In this document: positions 1-6,268 of the stretch, in pieces | How positions within the stretch are numbered: the stretch's first letter is position 1 | Layout: each line of letters starts with the position of its first letter | Source of the DNA: Nitrosomonadales bacterium | GTDB lineage: Bacteria; Pseudomonadota; Gammaproteobacteria; Burkholderiales; Gallionellaceae | Direction of reading: 5' to 3' | NCBI GenBank assembly: GCA_003235435.1 | Contig: QJWF01000131.1 | Coordinates: 1-8,441, forward strand | Length of the DNA stretch: 8,441 nt | Position numbers and translations under genes: made by a program | The notes under the pieces: generated by a model | The model's input: only the letters and a program-made list of their open reading frames with translations | Database searches by the model: none | Told to the model about the DNA's origin: nothing

Positions 1-448
1 ATTTTGCAAGAAAGAATGCTTTCTTGATGGTCGTGGCGATGTTCTTCACATCCTTGACCAAAAAGTTGTGCTTTACACAAGGTCGAGTAATACCGACTGC
101 ATCAACCTCCTGGAAGGCATCTTCGCCGATCGCATAGCTGGGAACCTGGCCGCTGATAATGACCAGCGGTATGGAGTCCATGTACGCGGTCGCAATGCCC
201 GTAACCGCATTGGTGATTCCCGGGCCGGAAGTGACCAATGCCACGCCAACTTTCTCCGAAGAACGCGCATAACCGTCAGCAGCATGTACCGCTGCCTGTT
301 CATGACGAACCAATATATGCTTGACCTTGTCCTGCTGAAACAGTGCATCATATATGTGCAGCACTGCGCCGCCTGGGTAGCCGAATATGTATTCGACTCC
401 CTCTTCCTGCAAACAGCGGATTACGATCTCCGCACCGGTCAACTCCAT
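1..448 (-). CDS. ilvB: Acetolactate synthase large (catalytic) subunit, N-terminal part, cut by window edge
   Basis: This is the thiamine-diphosphate-dependent enzyme that joins two pyruvates to acetolactate, or pyruvate and 2-oxobutyrate to acetohydroxybutyrate. It is the first shared step of valine, leucine and isoleucine synthesis in the cytoplasm. The 149 visible codons show the ThDP-binding N-terminal domain. FGYPGGAV is at residues 22-29, and RHEQAA has the catalytic glutamate at residue 50. TSGPG follows, then [21 protein letters not shown] and the family-typical [14 protein letters not shown]. The ATG at 448 is preceded by AAGG about 8 nt upstream. Two GTG codons lie just upstream in frame, so a start one or three codons earlier cannot be excluded. 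The remaining roughly 400 residues lie off the left edge, where ilvH and ilvC would be expected. The ilvI name would serve equally well. Identification is very secure; only the symbol is a matter of convention. Confidence 0.97.
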   Translation of the reverse strand, partial: MELTGAEIVIRCLQEEGVEYIFGYPGGAVLHIYDALFQQDKVKHILVRHEQAAVHAADGYARSSEKVGVALVTSGPGITNAVTGIATAYMDSIPLVIISGQVPSYAIGEDAFQEVDAVGITRPCVKHNFLVKDVKNIATTIKKAFFLAK

Positions 449-486
449 CACAGGCACCTTAGTATTTAAGCCAAAAAAGACCGTGT

Positions 487-515
487 AAGATAATGGTTGG
501 GAACGCTTTGGTCAA
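487..515 (-). promoter_or_regulatory. Probable sigma-70 promoter of ilvB
   Basis: Read on the minus strand, TTGACC (515-510, five of six consensus positions) and TATCTT (492-487, four of six) are separated by exactly 17 bp. Transcription would start near 480, giving a 5' leader of about 32 nt before the ilvB ATG. That leader is too short for a peptide-based attenuator, so the usual ilv leader control is not seen here. The call rests on motif match and position only. Confidence 0.5.
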
Positions 516-518
516 CCT

Positions 519-551
519 TTGCCGTGCTATTGGCATGGTCTCAAGCGGCAA
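519..551. repeat. Inverted repeat TTGCCG-N21-CGGCAA in the divergent ilvB/sigma intergenic region
   Basis: Six-base arms at 519-524 and 546-551 are perfect inverted copies. A shorter TGCC/GGCA pair is nested inside (520-523 and 532-535). The repeat sits directly upstream of the ilvB -35 box and upstream of the sigma gene, a suitable place for an operator serving either gene. Arms this short can arise by chance, and no known regulator site was recognised. Confidence 0.2.
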
Positions 552-569
552 GAATGGCAATTTGTTACC

Positions 570-587
570 ATGCACACACTAGCATGA
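570..587 (+). other. Five-codon upstream ORF ahead of the sigma gene
   Basis: ATG CAC ACA CTA GCA TGA encodes MHTLA and ends inside the Shine-Dalgarno sequence of the sigma gene. It is in the same frame as that gene, separated from the CTG start by the TGA and three sense codons. A second minimal ORF, ATG AGG TGA, lies at 584-592. No clear ribosome binding site precedes 570, so translation of this ORF is uncertain. If it is translated, terminating ribosomes would be left on the sigma gene's start region. Confidence 0.25.
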
Positions 588-599
588 GGTGAAAAACTG
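586..599 (+). promoter_or_regulatory. Ribosome binding site that fixes a CTG start for the sigma gene
   Basis: GAGGTG (586-591) matches the anti-Shine-Dalgarno region well. It is followed by five A residues and then CTG at 597. The frame is closed by TGA at 585-587. The first ATG/GTG/TTG in frame is GTG at 672, which has no comparable site and would remove about 25 residues that look like the normal family N-terminus. Confidence 0.65.
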
Positions 600-1166
600 A
601 GCACTCCCGCCGAATTAAACCAATTTCTCAGCAGTATCGAACGCAGGGCATACAAGCACGCAGTCTTTGCTGTGCGCGATACACAGGTTGCGCTGGACAT
701 CGTTCAGGACGCGATGCTCAAGCTCGCGGAAAAGTACGGCGACAAGCCTGCTGAAGAACTTCCGCTGTTATTCCAGCGCATACTGCAAAACACCATCCGC
801 GATCACTATCGCAGGCAAAAGGTCCGGAATGCCTGGGTTACCCTGTTTTCGGGCATGCGATCCAATAATGAGGAAGAGAAATTCGATCCGCTGGATATTC
901 TCGAGGACAGCGAAAACCAGTCTGTACCTGCTGCCCCGGACGCATCCCTGCACCAACAGCAACTCATTGCATTGATCGAACAAGCTCTAAGCGAGCTTCC
1001 TGCCCGTCAACGTGAAGCATTCCTGCTGCGTTATTGGGAAGGATTGGATACTATTGAAACAGCCGCCGCGATGGGCTGCACGGAAGGTAGTGTCAAGACG
1101 CACTGTTCTAGGGCGACTCACTCACTCGCCGAAGCACTAAAATCGAAAGGAGTTGAACTACCATGA
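597..1166 (+). CDS. RNA polymerase sigma-70-family factor (ECF-like), apparent CTG start
   Basis: This 189-residue protein has the two-domain plan of small alternative sigma factors. Region 2 covers about residues 10-80: ALDIVQDAMLKLAEKYG near 32-48, LPLLFQRILQNTIRDHYRRQKVRNAW to about 80. An acidic linker (about 85-125) leads to region 4 at about 130-180, with LPARQREAFLLRYWEG and a helix-turn-helix (IETAAAMGCTEGSVKTHCSRA). The CTG start restores STPAELNQFLSSIERRAYKHAVFAVRD ahead of the GTG at 672, and as I recall the family's proteins begin this way. Length and motifs indicate a complete gene. Its stop overlaps the next start by 4 nt (ATGA). This type, next to ilvB and followed by DUF3619 and DUF3106 genes, is common in Betaproteobacteria, but its regulon is unknown to me. 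The family call is firm; the start is probable. Confidence 0.9.
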   Translation: MSTPAELNQFLSSIERRAYKHAVFAVRDTQVALDIVQDAMLKLAEKYGDKPAEELPLLFQRILQNTIRDHYRRQKVRNAWVTLFSGMRSNNEEEKFDPLDILEDSENQSVPAAPDASLHQQQLIALIEQALSELPARQREAFLLRYWEGLDTIETAAAMGCTEGSVKTHCSRATHSLAEALKSKGVELP

Positions 1167-1495
1167 CGACCAAGCTGGATCCCGGGAAGGTCGCTCAACT
1201 GCTGACACAAAGTTCACGACAACTGGACGACAGCACGTTGTCTGCCTTGGCTGACGCGCGCCGAAATGCGCTCAAGAGGCAGCGGGTGCTTTCGCCCGTC
1301 GCAGCCCTTAGCACGGGTCGCTGGACGTATAACCTAGTGCCCCACTCGGGACAACAATGGTTGTTCACCGCCTTGCTTGTGGCAATCCTGATTTTCTCAG
1401 CCGGTTATTGGCAGCATGCCCAAGAGCAACAGATCAGCGAGCTTGACGTTGCCATGCTGACGGACGAACTACCCATAGAAGTCGTTGTAGATTGA
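1163..1495 (+). CDS. DUF3619-like single-pass membrane protein, possible anti-sigma partner
   Basis: This 110-residue protein has a charged N-terminal segment (residues 1-65) with a conserved-looking ALADARRNALKRQ stretch. One transmembrane helix follows at about 66-83 (WLFTALLVAILIFSAGYW), then a short acidic tail ending DELPIEVVVD. By the positive-inside rule the N-terminus should be cytoplasmic and the tail periplasmic. AAAGGAG at 1146-1152 serves the ATG, which overlaps the sigma stop by 4 nt, so the two are probably translationally coupled. The layout (cytoplasmic segment, one helix, cotranscribed with a sigma factor) is that of an anti-sigma factor. However, I see no zinc-binding HxxxCxxC motif or other known anti-sigma fold, so that role is inference. 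Membership in DUF3619 rests on recalled family style and neighbourhood. Confidence 0.8.
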   Translation: MTTKLDPGKVAQLLTQSSRQLDDSTLSALADARRNALKRQRVLSPVAALSTGRWTYNLVPHSGQQWLFTALLVAILIFSAGYWQHAQEQQISELDVAMLTDELPIEVVVD

Positions 1496-1520
1496 GTCGT
1501 AACACTATATTTGTTAGAAT
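1492..1520 (+). promoter_or_regulatory. Possible internal promoter for the DUF3106-like gene
   Basis: TTGAGT (1492-1497, four of six) and TAGAAT (1515-1520, five of six) are separated by 17 bp inside a locally AT-rich stretch. The -35 box overlaps the TTG start codon. Transcription would begin near 1527, next to an in-frame GTG at 1528. Such a transcript would lack a ribosome binding site for that GTG, which weakens the case. Confidence 0.25.
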
Positions 1521-1935
1521 TATTTTTGTGTTCACGAGAAAATTTCTGCCCGCTTTCTTGTTCCTGCCGCTGCTGATTGGTTCGCTGGCCAGTGCGGCAC
1601 CGGACTCATGGCAATCACTGTCCGCGGCCCAGCGTGAAGCCTTGGCGCCCTTGGCTCAACAATGGGATAGTTTGCCCGAAATCCAGCAACAGCGACTGCT
1701 CAAGACTGCCAAACAATACCCACACCTTTCGCACGTCGAGAAGCAACGCTTCCAGGAACGCTTGACCGTCTGGAGCGAGTTGACACCTGAACAACGCGAA
1801 GCCGCAAGAGAAAAGTATCAGGCTTTTAAAAAAGTGCCTGCGGATAAGCGCGAGGAGGTAAAGCAGATGATCAAGCAGGAACAGAAACAAAAAGCTCAAC
1901 GAACTGACAATACGGATACTGATACTGCCAATTGA
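1492..1935 (+). CDS. DUF3106-like secreted helical protein
   Basis: From the TTG at 1492 this is 147 residues. Arginine/lysine residues precede a hydrophobic core (about 18-33, FLPAFLFLPLLIGSLASA) with a probable signal peptidase I site after ASA at 33-35, so the product should be exported to the periplasm. The mature part is almost entirely charged helix with repeated segments: LSAAQREAL at 43-51, LTPEQREAAREKY at 97-109, and a lysine/glutamine-rich tail. The L-x-x-x-Q-R-E pattern recalls periplasmic Spy/CpxP-type proteins, but that is only a resemblance. The TTG overlaps the preceding stop by 4 nt and has no clear ribosome binding site. GTG at 1528 is an alternative start giving a more compact signal peptide. 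The gene ends 47 nt from the convergent lptG end, with no convincing terminator between them. Function is unknown; the third position in a sigma operon suggests an envelope role. Confidence 0.8.
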   Translation: MSRNTIFVRIIFVFTRKFLPAFLFLPLLIGSLASAAPDSWQSLSAAQREALAPLAQQWDSLPEIQQQRLLKTAKQYPHLSHVEKQRFQERLTVWSELTPEQREAAREKYQAFKKVPADKREEVKQMIKQEQKQKAQRTDNTDTDTAN

Positions 1936-1982
1936 TAAGTCTATAAAATATCCTTCCGTTTGAATCCTGCGCTTTTCGTGCG

Positions 1983-3059
1983 TCAGCGCCGCTCAGTCCA
2001 CCATAGCATAGTCAATCCAAGCAATAGAAACACCGCTGTCATCGCCGTTGCGCTGATAAATGGCTGCCAATCATTGAGCGCTCCCAGGCTGCCAACCAGT
2101 CTGCCAAAAAAATGAAACAACAACCCAAGCACGATACCCATGAACACCATCGCTCCCACTCCCCCTGCGCGCCGGTGGTAGCTTGCAAACGGCAATGCAA
2201 GAATCATCATCACCATGGTCGCAAGCGGATAAACCAGCTTGTTCCACATAGCGATCTCATAGCGTCCGCTCTTTTGACGGTTGTCACGCAAATGCCCCGT
2301 ATATTGGTATAGATGCCACGCCGACATCTGTTCGGGTACGACCAGCAGTACGCTGAAGATTTCCGGATTCAGCGCTGAACGCCATTCCTGACTGGGCCAG
2401 TTGGCGACAGACACACCCGTTTCTCCAAATCTCGTCTCCAGCACCTGATCGAGTTTCCAGATCCCCTGCTCGACAAAACTTGCCCGCTTGGCTTTAATGA
2501 TTTCCCGCAGATGATAGGTTTCATCGAATCGGTAGATGTCGATATTCGAAAGACTGGTGTCAGGCATCACGTTCTTCACATTCACGAAGTTGCGCTCATC
2601 CTTTACCCAAACGCCGGAGCGGAACTCTTTCAGCGAAACCTGCGCATTCTGTGCCTTCAACCTCAATTTCTGGGCCATACGCTCGCTTGGCGGCGCGAGC
2701 AATTCACCGCAAACAAGGCTCAAAACCACCAAAGGCAAGGCAATCTTGAACAGCGCTCCGATCATTTGACCAAGCGACGCCCCTGAAGCCCGAAATACTG
2801 TCATCTCCGAATTGGCAGCCAACTGCACCAGCGCAAAGATGGTACCCACCAGAACCACGACAGGAAACAATTCATATGTGTGGCCGGGTACGGTCAGCAG
2901 CACGAACAGCAATACATACCCGAGGTTATATTGCCCCTCTCCGATAGAGCTCAGTTCACGGATAAAGTCCAGGAAGGCAAACAACATTAACAACGCTGCC
3001 AGCACAAGCGCAACGCTGACATAAATTTCACGGCCCAGATAGCGTGTGAGCAGATTCAT
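1983..3059 (-). CDS. lptG: Lipopolysaccharide export system permease LptG
   Basis: LptG is one of two inner-membrane permease subunits of the LptB2FG ABC transporter, which extracts lipopolysaccharide from the inner membrane and passes it to LptC/LptA. The 358-residue protein is close to the E. coli length (360). Three helices come first (about 13-33, 46-80, 98-120), then a soluble periplasmic beta-jellyroll domain (about 125-262, including EFRSGVWVKDERNFVNV), then three helices (271-292, 300-318, 333-354). The cytoplasmic coupling segment ANSEMTVFRASGAS (82-95) would dock on LptB. It lies 4 nt downstream of lptF, and AAGG overlapping the lptF stop serves its ATG, so the pair is cotranscribed. 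Which of the two is LptG rests on order and length, and on the N-terminal style (MNLLTRYLGREIY), which fits LptG. LptB, LptC and LptA are not in this window. Confidence 0.95.
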   Translation of the reverse strand: MNLLTRYLGREIYVSVALVLAALLMLFAFLDFIRELSSIGEGQYNLGYVLLFVLLTVPGHTYELFPVVVLVGTIFALVQLAANSEMTVFRASGASLGQMIGALFKIALPLVVLSLVCGELLAPPSERMAQKLRLKAQNAQVSLKEFRSGVWVKDERNFVNVKNVMPDTSLSNIDIYRFDETYHLREIIKAKRASFVEQGIWKLDQVLETRFGETGVSVANWPSQEWRSALNPEIFSVLLVVPEQMSAWHLYQYTGHLRDNRQKSGRYEIAMWNKLVYPLATMVMMILALPFASYHRRAGGVGAMVFMGIVLGLLFHFFGRLVGSLGALNDWQPFISATAMTAVFLLLGLTMLWWTERR

Positions 3060-3063
3060 AGCC

Positions 3064-4278
3064 TTATCTTTGTTCAGTTTCGTCCAGTGCAGAAGGTTGG
3101 CTCGGTCCCGCCTCTGATGACGGATTGGCAGCCAGACGTGGGCGTTTGCCAGCCAAAACCCTGCGAAGCGAAAACAGTGTCATACGCCGATGAAACATCA
3201 ATACGGTAATCAACAACATGGCCGCATGTATCCCCCACAGTCCGATGCCCTGTGACAATTTCTCCTGCCCCACCCAGGAATTGGTGACACTGATCAAGTT
3301 GTTGTAGAGCATATAAAGGACCAGCGCCAAAATCAGATTCAGCGAGCGTCCCGCACGCGGATTGACGTAACTCAAAGGGATAGCCAGCATCGCCAGAAGT
3401 GCAGCACTGATCGGCAAACCCAAACGCCAATCAAGTTCCGCGAGGTTCCATGGCGTTGGATTGTTCCATAATTCCGGAGTAGACATGGTGCGCACCCAGA
3501 TGCGCGGCTGCTTGACAGGTATGCTGTCAATACGTATCGCATAGCGCTCGAACTCTATTATGCTGTAATCGCGCTGTCCGCTTTCCCCCTCATAGCGCGT
3601 GCCATTGAGCAGCACCAGAAAACGATCACCGTTCGGCAGTGTTTCCTGCAATCCCTGCCGAGCCACCATTGTTCCGATTCTGCCGTTTTGCTCAGACTGG
3701 ACAAAAACATTGCTGATGCGATTCGAGCCGGGATCCACGTTCTCGATGAAATATACCCGATCTGCCTGATTGGACTCGCGGAACATGCCCGGCGTGGCGG
3801 CAGTCACATCGTCGCGGCTTTCCAATTTATTTTTGAACTGGTCAGCCTTAAGCAACGCCCATGGCGTCAACACCATGCTCAGCAGCGCAATTACCGCCAC
3901 CACCGGCAACGCATAGGCCAGTACCGGACCTATCCAGCGCGTAAGCCCAACGCCGGAACTGAACCACACCACCATCTCGCTATCCTTGTAACACCGGGAC
4001 AAAGTCAGCAAGATTGAGATGAACAGACTGACGGAAAGCAGTACCGGCAGATAGTTCATGGCGCTGAAGCCGAGCAGTGCCAGCACCCCATCCACAGCGA
4101 GTCTTCCGCTGACCGCATCGCCCAACAGGCGTATCAATTGGCTGACTACAACTATGCCGAGCAACACTGCGAACACCAGCAATCCATTGCTGGCGAATTC
4201 CCCCGCCAAAGCACGCTGAAAAATGCTTTTTCGGAACGGCTTTGACTTTATACGTCCGGTTTGCGGATAATCTTGCAT
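3064..4278 (-). CDS. lptF: Lipopolysaccharide export system permease LptF
   Basis: LptF partners LptG in the LptB2FG lipopolysaccharide extractor of the inner membrane. The protein has 404 residues against 366 in E. coli. Helices lie at about 32-53, 63-94 and 115-141. The coupling segment YKDSEMVVWFSSGVG is at 97-111. The periplasmic jellyroll spans about 145-275 (RVYFIENVD, LLNGTRYEG). Then come LDWRLGLPISAALLAMLAIPLSYVNPRAGR at about 282-311 and two more helices to 362. The extra length is an 18-residue basic N-terminal extension before IFQRAL, where the family usually begins, and a Pro/Ser/Glu-rich tail of about 25 residues. The ATG at 4278 is the only standard start, but it lacks a clear ribosome binding site, so the N-terminus is uncertain. 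It is divergent from pepA, and its first codons hold the pepA promoter. Confidence 0.95.
   Translation of the reverse strand: MQDYPQTGRIKSKPFRKSIFQRALAGEFASNGLLVFAVLLGIVVVSQLIRLLGDAVSGRLAVDGVLALLGFSAMNYLPVLLSVSLFISILLTLSRCYKDSEMVVWFSSGVGLTRWIGPVLAYALPVVAVIALLSMVLTPWALLKADQFKNKLESRDDVTAATPGMFRESNQADRVYFIENVDPGSNRISNVFVQSEQNGRIGTMVARQGLQETLPNGDRFLVLLNGTRYEGESGQRDYSIIEFERYAIRIDSIPVKQPRIWVRTMSTPELWNNPTPWNLAELDWRLGLPISAALLAMLAIPLSYVNPRAGRSLNLILALVLYMLYNNLISVTNSWVGQEKLSQGIGLWGIHAAMLLITVLMFHRRMTLFSLRRVLAGKRPRLAANPSSEAGPSQPSALDETEQR
4242..4271 (+). promoter_or_regulatory. Probable sigma-70 promoter of pepA-holC
   Basis: TTGACT (4242-4247, five of six) and GATAAT (4266-4271, five of six) are separated by 18 bp. 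Transcription would start near 4278, giving a leader of about 36 nt before the pepA TTG. The promoter lies wholly inside the first twelve or so codons of lptF on the opposite strand, so the two transcripts start back to back within a few dozen bases. Confidence 0.55.
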
Positions 4279-4301
4279 CTAGGAATAGTTTATTTTCCAC
4301 T

Positions 4302-4316
4302 AAGGAGCAGCATTTG
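4302..4316 (+). promoter_or_regulatory. Strong ribosome binding site that fixes the TTG start of pepA
   Basis: AAGGAG (4302-4307), six nt before TTG at 4314, is a near-ideal Shine-Dalgarno arrangement. Frame-compatible codons further upstream, back to 4242, would overlap the pepA promoter and the divergent lptF start and add residues foreign to the family. Confidence 0.85.
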
Positions 4317-5801
4317 GAATTTAGCATAAAACAAAGTCTTCCGGAGAAGCAGCGCAGCGGTTGCCTGGTGGTAGGCGTCTATGAAGGTGGAAAACTGACT
4401 GCCGCAGCACAGTTGCTGAACAAGTCAACCAAACATGCTCTCAACGAACTTGTCTCTCGCGGAGACATGAACGGCAAGTCCGCCACAACGCTGCTGTTGC
4501 ACAAGCTCCCAGGCATCGCGGCAGAGCGCGTTCTTCTTGTGGGTCTGGGCAAGGCAAGCGAAATCAATAACAAGAACAGCGTTGATATCTTGCGCGCGAC
4601 CTTCGGCAAGCTGAACGACACACCCGCGAAGGATGCCGTGCTATATCTGACCGATGAGGGATTGGGCAAGGATGCCGCATGGGTAGTCAGACAAACGGTG
4701 TTTGCCGCCACGGAGCAGGCTTTTCGTGCCGACAGTCTCAAGAGCAAACCTGCCAAAGCAGCGTCGCTGAAAAACATCACCCTGGCGACACTGGACAAAC
4801 CTGCTGTCGCCTTGAAAACGGTACTCGAATATGCCTCCGCGACCTCACATGGCATGTCACTCGCGAAAACACTCGGCAACCTTCCCGGCAACGTCTGCAC
4901 ACCAACCTATCTCGCTACGCAGGCGAAGGCGATTGGGAAGGCGCACAAATCCATCAAGACCACCGTGCTGGAAGAAAAAGATATGCAAAAACTTGGCATG
5001 GGCTCCTTGCTTTCAGTCACGCGTGGCAGCGAGCAACCTGCCAAATTCATCACAATGGAATACCATGGCGCCGAAAAAAAGCAGAAGCCCATCGTGCTGG
5101 TCGGCAAGGGCATCACCTTTGACTCCGGCGGCATCTCGCTCAAGCCCGGCGCAGAGATGGACGAGATGAAATATGACATGTGCGGTGCAGCCAGTGTGCT
5201 CGGCACGATGCAGGCTCTCGCCGAGATGGGCTTGAAACTGAACGTGGTCGGCGTGATTCCGAGTTGCGAAAACCTTCCCAGCGGCAACGCCACCAAGCCT
5301 GGCGATATCGTCACCAGCATGTCCGGTCAAACCATAGAGATACTCAACACCGATGCTGAAGGCCGCCTCATCCTTTGTGATGCGCTGACCTATTCGGCAA
5401 AGTTCAAGCCGGACACCGTGATCGACATCGCCACGCTTACAGGTGCCTGCGTGATCGCGTTGGGCCATGTGGCCAGCGGTCTGTTCAGCAACGAGGAAAA
5501 GCTCGCCAAGGAACTGCTGGCAGCGGGAGAACAAGCTCACGACAGGGCATGGCAACTGCCGTTGTGGGAAGATTATCAACCGCTGCTGGACAGCAACTTC
5601 GCGGATATGCAGAACATCGGTGGGCGCGCGGGCGGCACCATCACCGCGGCCTGCTTCCTGTCGCGCTTTACGAAGGATTTCCGCTGGGCTCACCTTGACA
5701 TTGCAGGAACCGCATGGAAATCCGGCAAGGAGAAGGGAGCCACAGGACGGCCGGTACCGCTGCTCGCTCAGTATCTGATCAATCGCGCGCAGAAATCATG
5801 A
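4314..5801 (+). CDS. pepA: Leucyl aminopeptidase PepA (M17 family), TTG start
   Basis: This cytosolic two-metal aminopeptidase removes N-terminal residues, preferentially leucine, from peptides and works as a hexamer. The protein has 495 residues (E. coli 503). The N-terminal domain runs to about 160. The catalytic domain carries all expected residues: K265, D270 and K277 in GKGITFDSGGISLKPG, D288 in MKYDMCGA, and D347, E349 and R351 in NTDAEGRL. These are each five less than the E. coli numbering (K270, D275, K282, D293, D352, E354, R356). In E. coli PepA also binds DNA in Xer recombination and carAB regulation; nothing here shows whether that applies. The TTG start is chosen for its strong AAGGAG and the family-typical EFSIKQ opening. 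The stop overlaps the holC ATG by 4 nt. Confidence 0.98.
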   Translation: MEFSIKQSLPEKQRSGCLVVGVYEGGKLTAAAQLLNKSTKHALNELVSRGDMNGKSATTLLLHKLPGIAAERVLLVGLGKASEINNKNSVDILRATFGKLNDTPAKDAVLYLTDEGLGKDAAWVVRQTVFAATEQAFRADSLKSKPAKAASLKNITLATLDKPAVALKTVLEYASATSHGMSLAKTLGNLPGNVCTPTYLATQAKAIGKAHKSIKTTVLEEKDMQKLGMGSLLSVTRGSEQPAKFITMEYHGAEKKQKPIVLVGKGITFDSGGISLKPGAEMDEMKYDMCGAASVLGTMQALAEMGLKLNVVGVIPSCENLPSGNATKPGDIVTSMSGQTIEILNTDAEGRLILCDALTYSAKFKPDTVIDIATLTGACVIALGHVASGLFSNEEKLAKELLAAGEQAHDRAWQLPLWEDYQPLLDSNFADMQNIGGRAGGTITAACFLSRFTKDFRWAHLDIAGTAWKSGKEKGATGRPVPLLAQYLINRAQKS

Positions 5802-6268
5802 CTAAAGTGGATTTCTACACCGGTTCAAGAGACAAGCTGCGCACCGCCTGCCAGTTGAGCCACAAGGCGATGCAAAATGGCGTGCGCGTGATCCTCAGCA
5901 CTCCCGATAGCGCAACCAATGATGCCCTTGATAAATTGCTCTGGCATTTCCCCGCCACCGCCTTCATCCCGCATTGCCGCGGGGATGACAGGGATGCAGT
6001 GCTATCGCCGGTGGTTATAGATCATGGAAGCGAAAAATTCCCGCATCACGAGCTGCTGATTACTTTGCACAACGAATGCATGCCTTTTTTCAGCCGCTTC
6101 GAGCGTGTCATCGAAATCATCGGCGACGATGCTGAAGACAGCCAACTAGGCCGATTGCGCTTCAAGTTTTATCGTGACCGCGGTTATGAACTGCGTCACA
6201 TCGATTTGTCCGCCAACCATGCACCGGGACGCATAACGAATGACTTCAATCAAACACCCACGCAATAA
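5798..6268 (+). CDS. holC: DNA polymerase III chi subunit HolC
   Basis: The chi subunit of the clamp-loader complex pairs with psi and contacts single-stranded DNA-binding protein, linking the replication machine to the lagging-strand template. The 156-residue protein (E. coli 147) opens MTKVDFYTG and shows the family pattern ACQLSHKAMQNGVRVIL, LDKLLWHF, FIPH near residue 62, then HELLITLHNECMPFFSRFERVIEII and the closing RLRFKFYRDRGYELRHID. The ATG overlaps the pepA stop (ATGA), which sets the start in preference to an earlier in-frame ATG at 5714 that would lie inside pepA. The pepA-holC-valS order is widespread in Beta- and Gammaproteobacteria. The gene overlaps the next one by 29 nt. Confidence 0.95.
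   Translation: MTKVDFYTGSRDKLRTACQLSHKAMQNGVRVILSTPDSATNDALDKLLWHFPATAFIPHCRGDDRDAVLSPVVIDHGSEKFPHHELLITLHNECMPFFSRFERVIEIIGDDAEDSQLGRLRFKFYRDRGYELRHIDLSANHAPGRITNDFNQTPTQ

Noticed and set aside
68..469. Open frames on both strands across 68-469
   Set aside because: They overlap the minus-strand acetolactate synthase frame, which carries unmistakable family motifs; the other frames show no recognisable protein.
1969..1989. GCGCT/AGCGC stem as a terminator between the DUF3106-like gene and lptG
   Set aside because: Only five base pairs with an 11-nt loop and no T run on either strand, and it overlaps the lptG stop; not convincing.
4242..4313. Longer PepA starting at 4242
   Set aside because: The extra 24 residues are unlike the family, overlap the divergent lptF start and the promoter, and the TTG at 4314 has an excellent ribosome binding site.
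5013..5693. 226-residue open frame opposite pepA
   Set aside because: It is antisense to the conserved catalytic domain of pepA, with His/Arg/Gly-rich shadow composition and no recognisable domain.
5714..5797. Longer HolC starting at ATG 5714
   Set aside because: The extension lies wholly inside pepA in another frame, and MTKVDFYTG at 5798 is the family-typical start.
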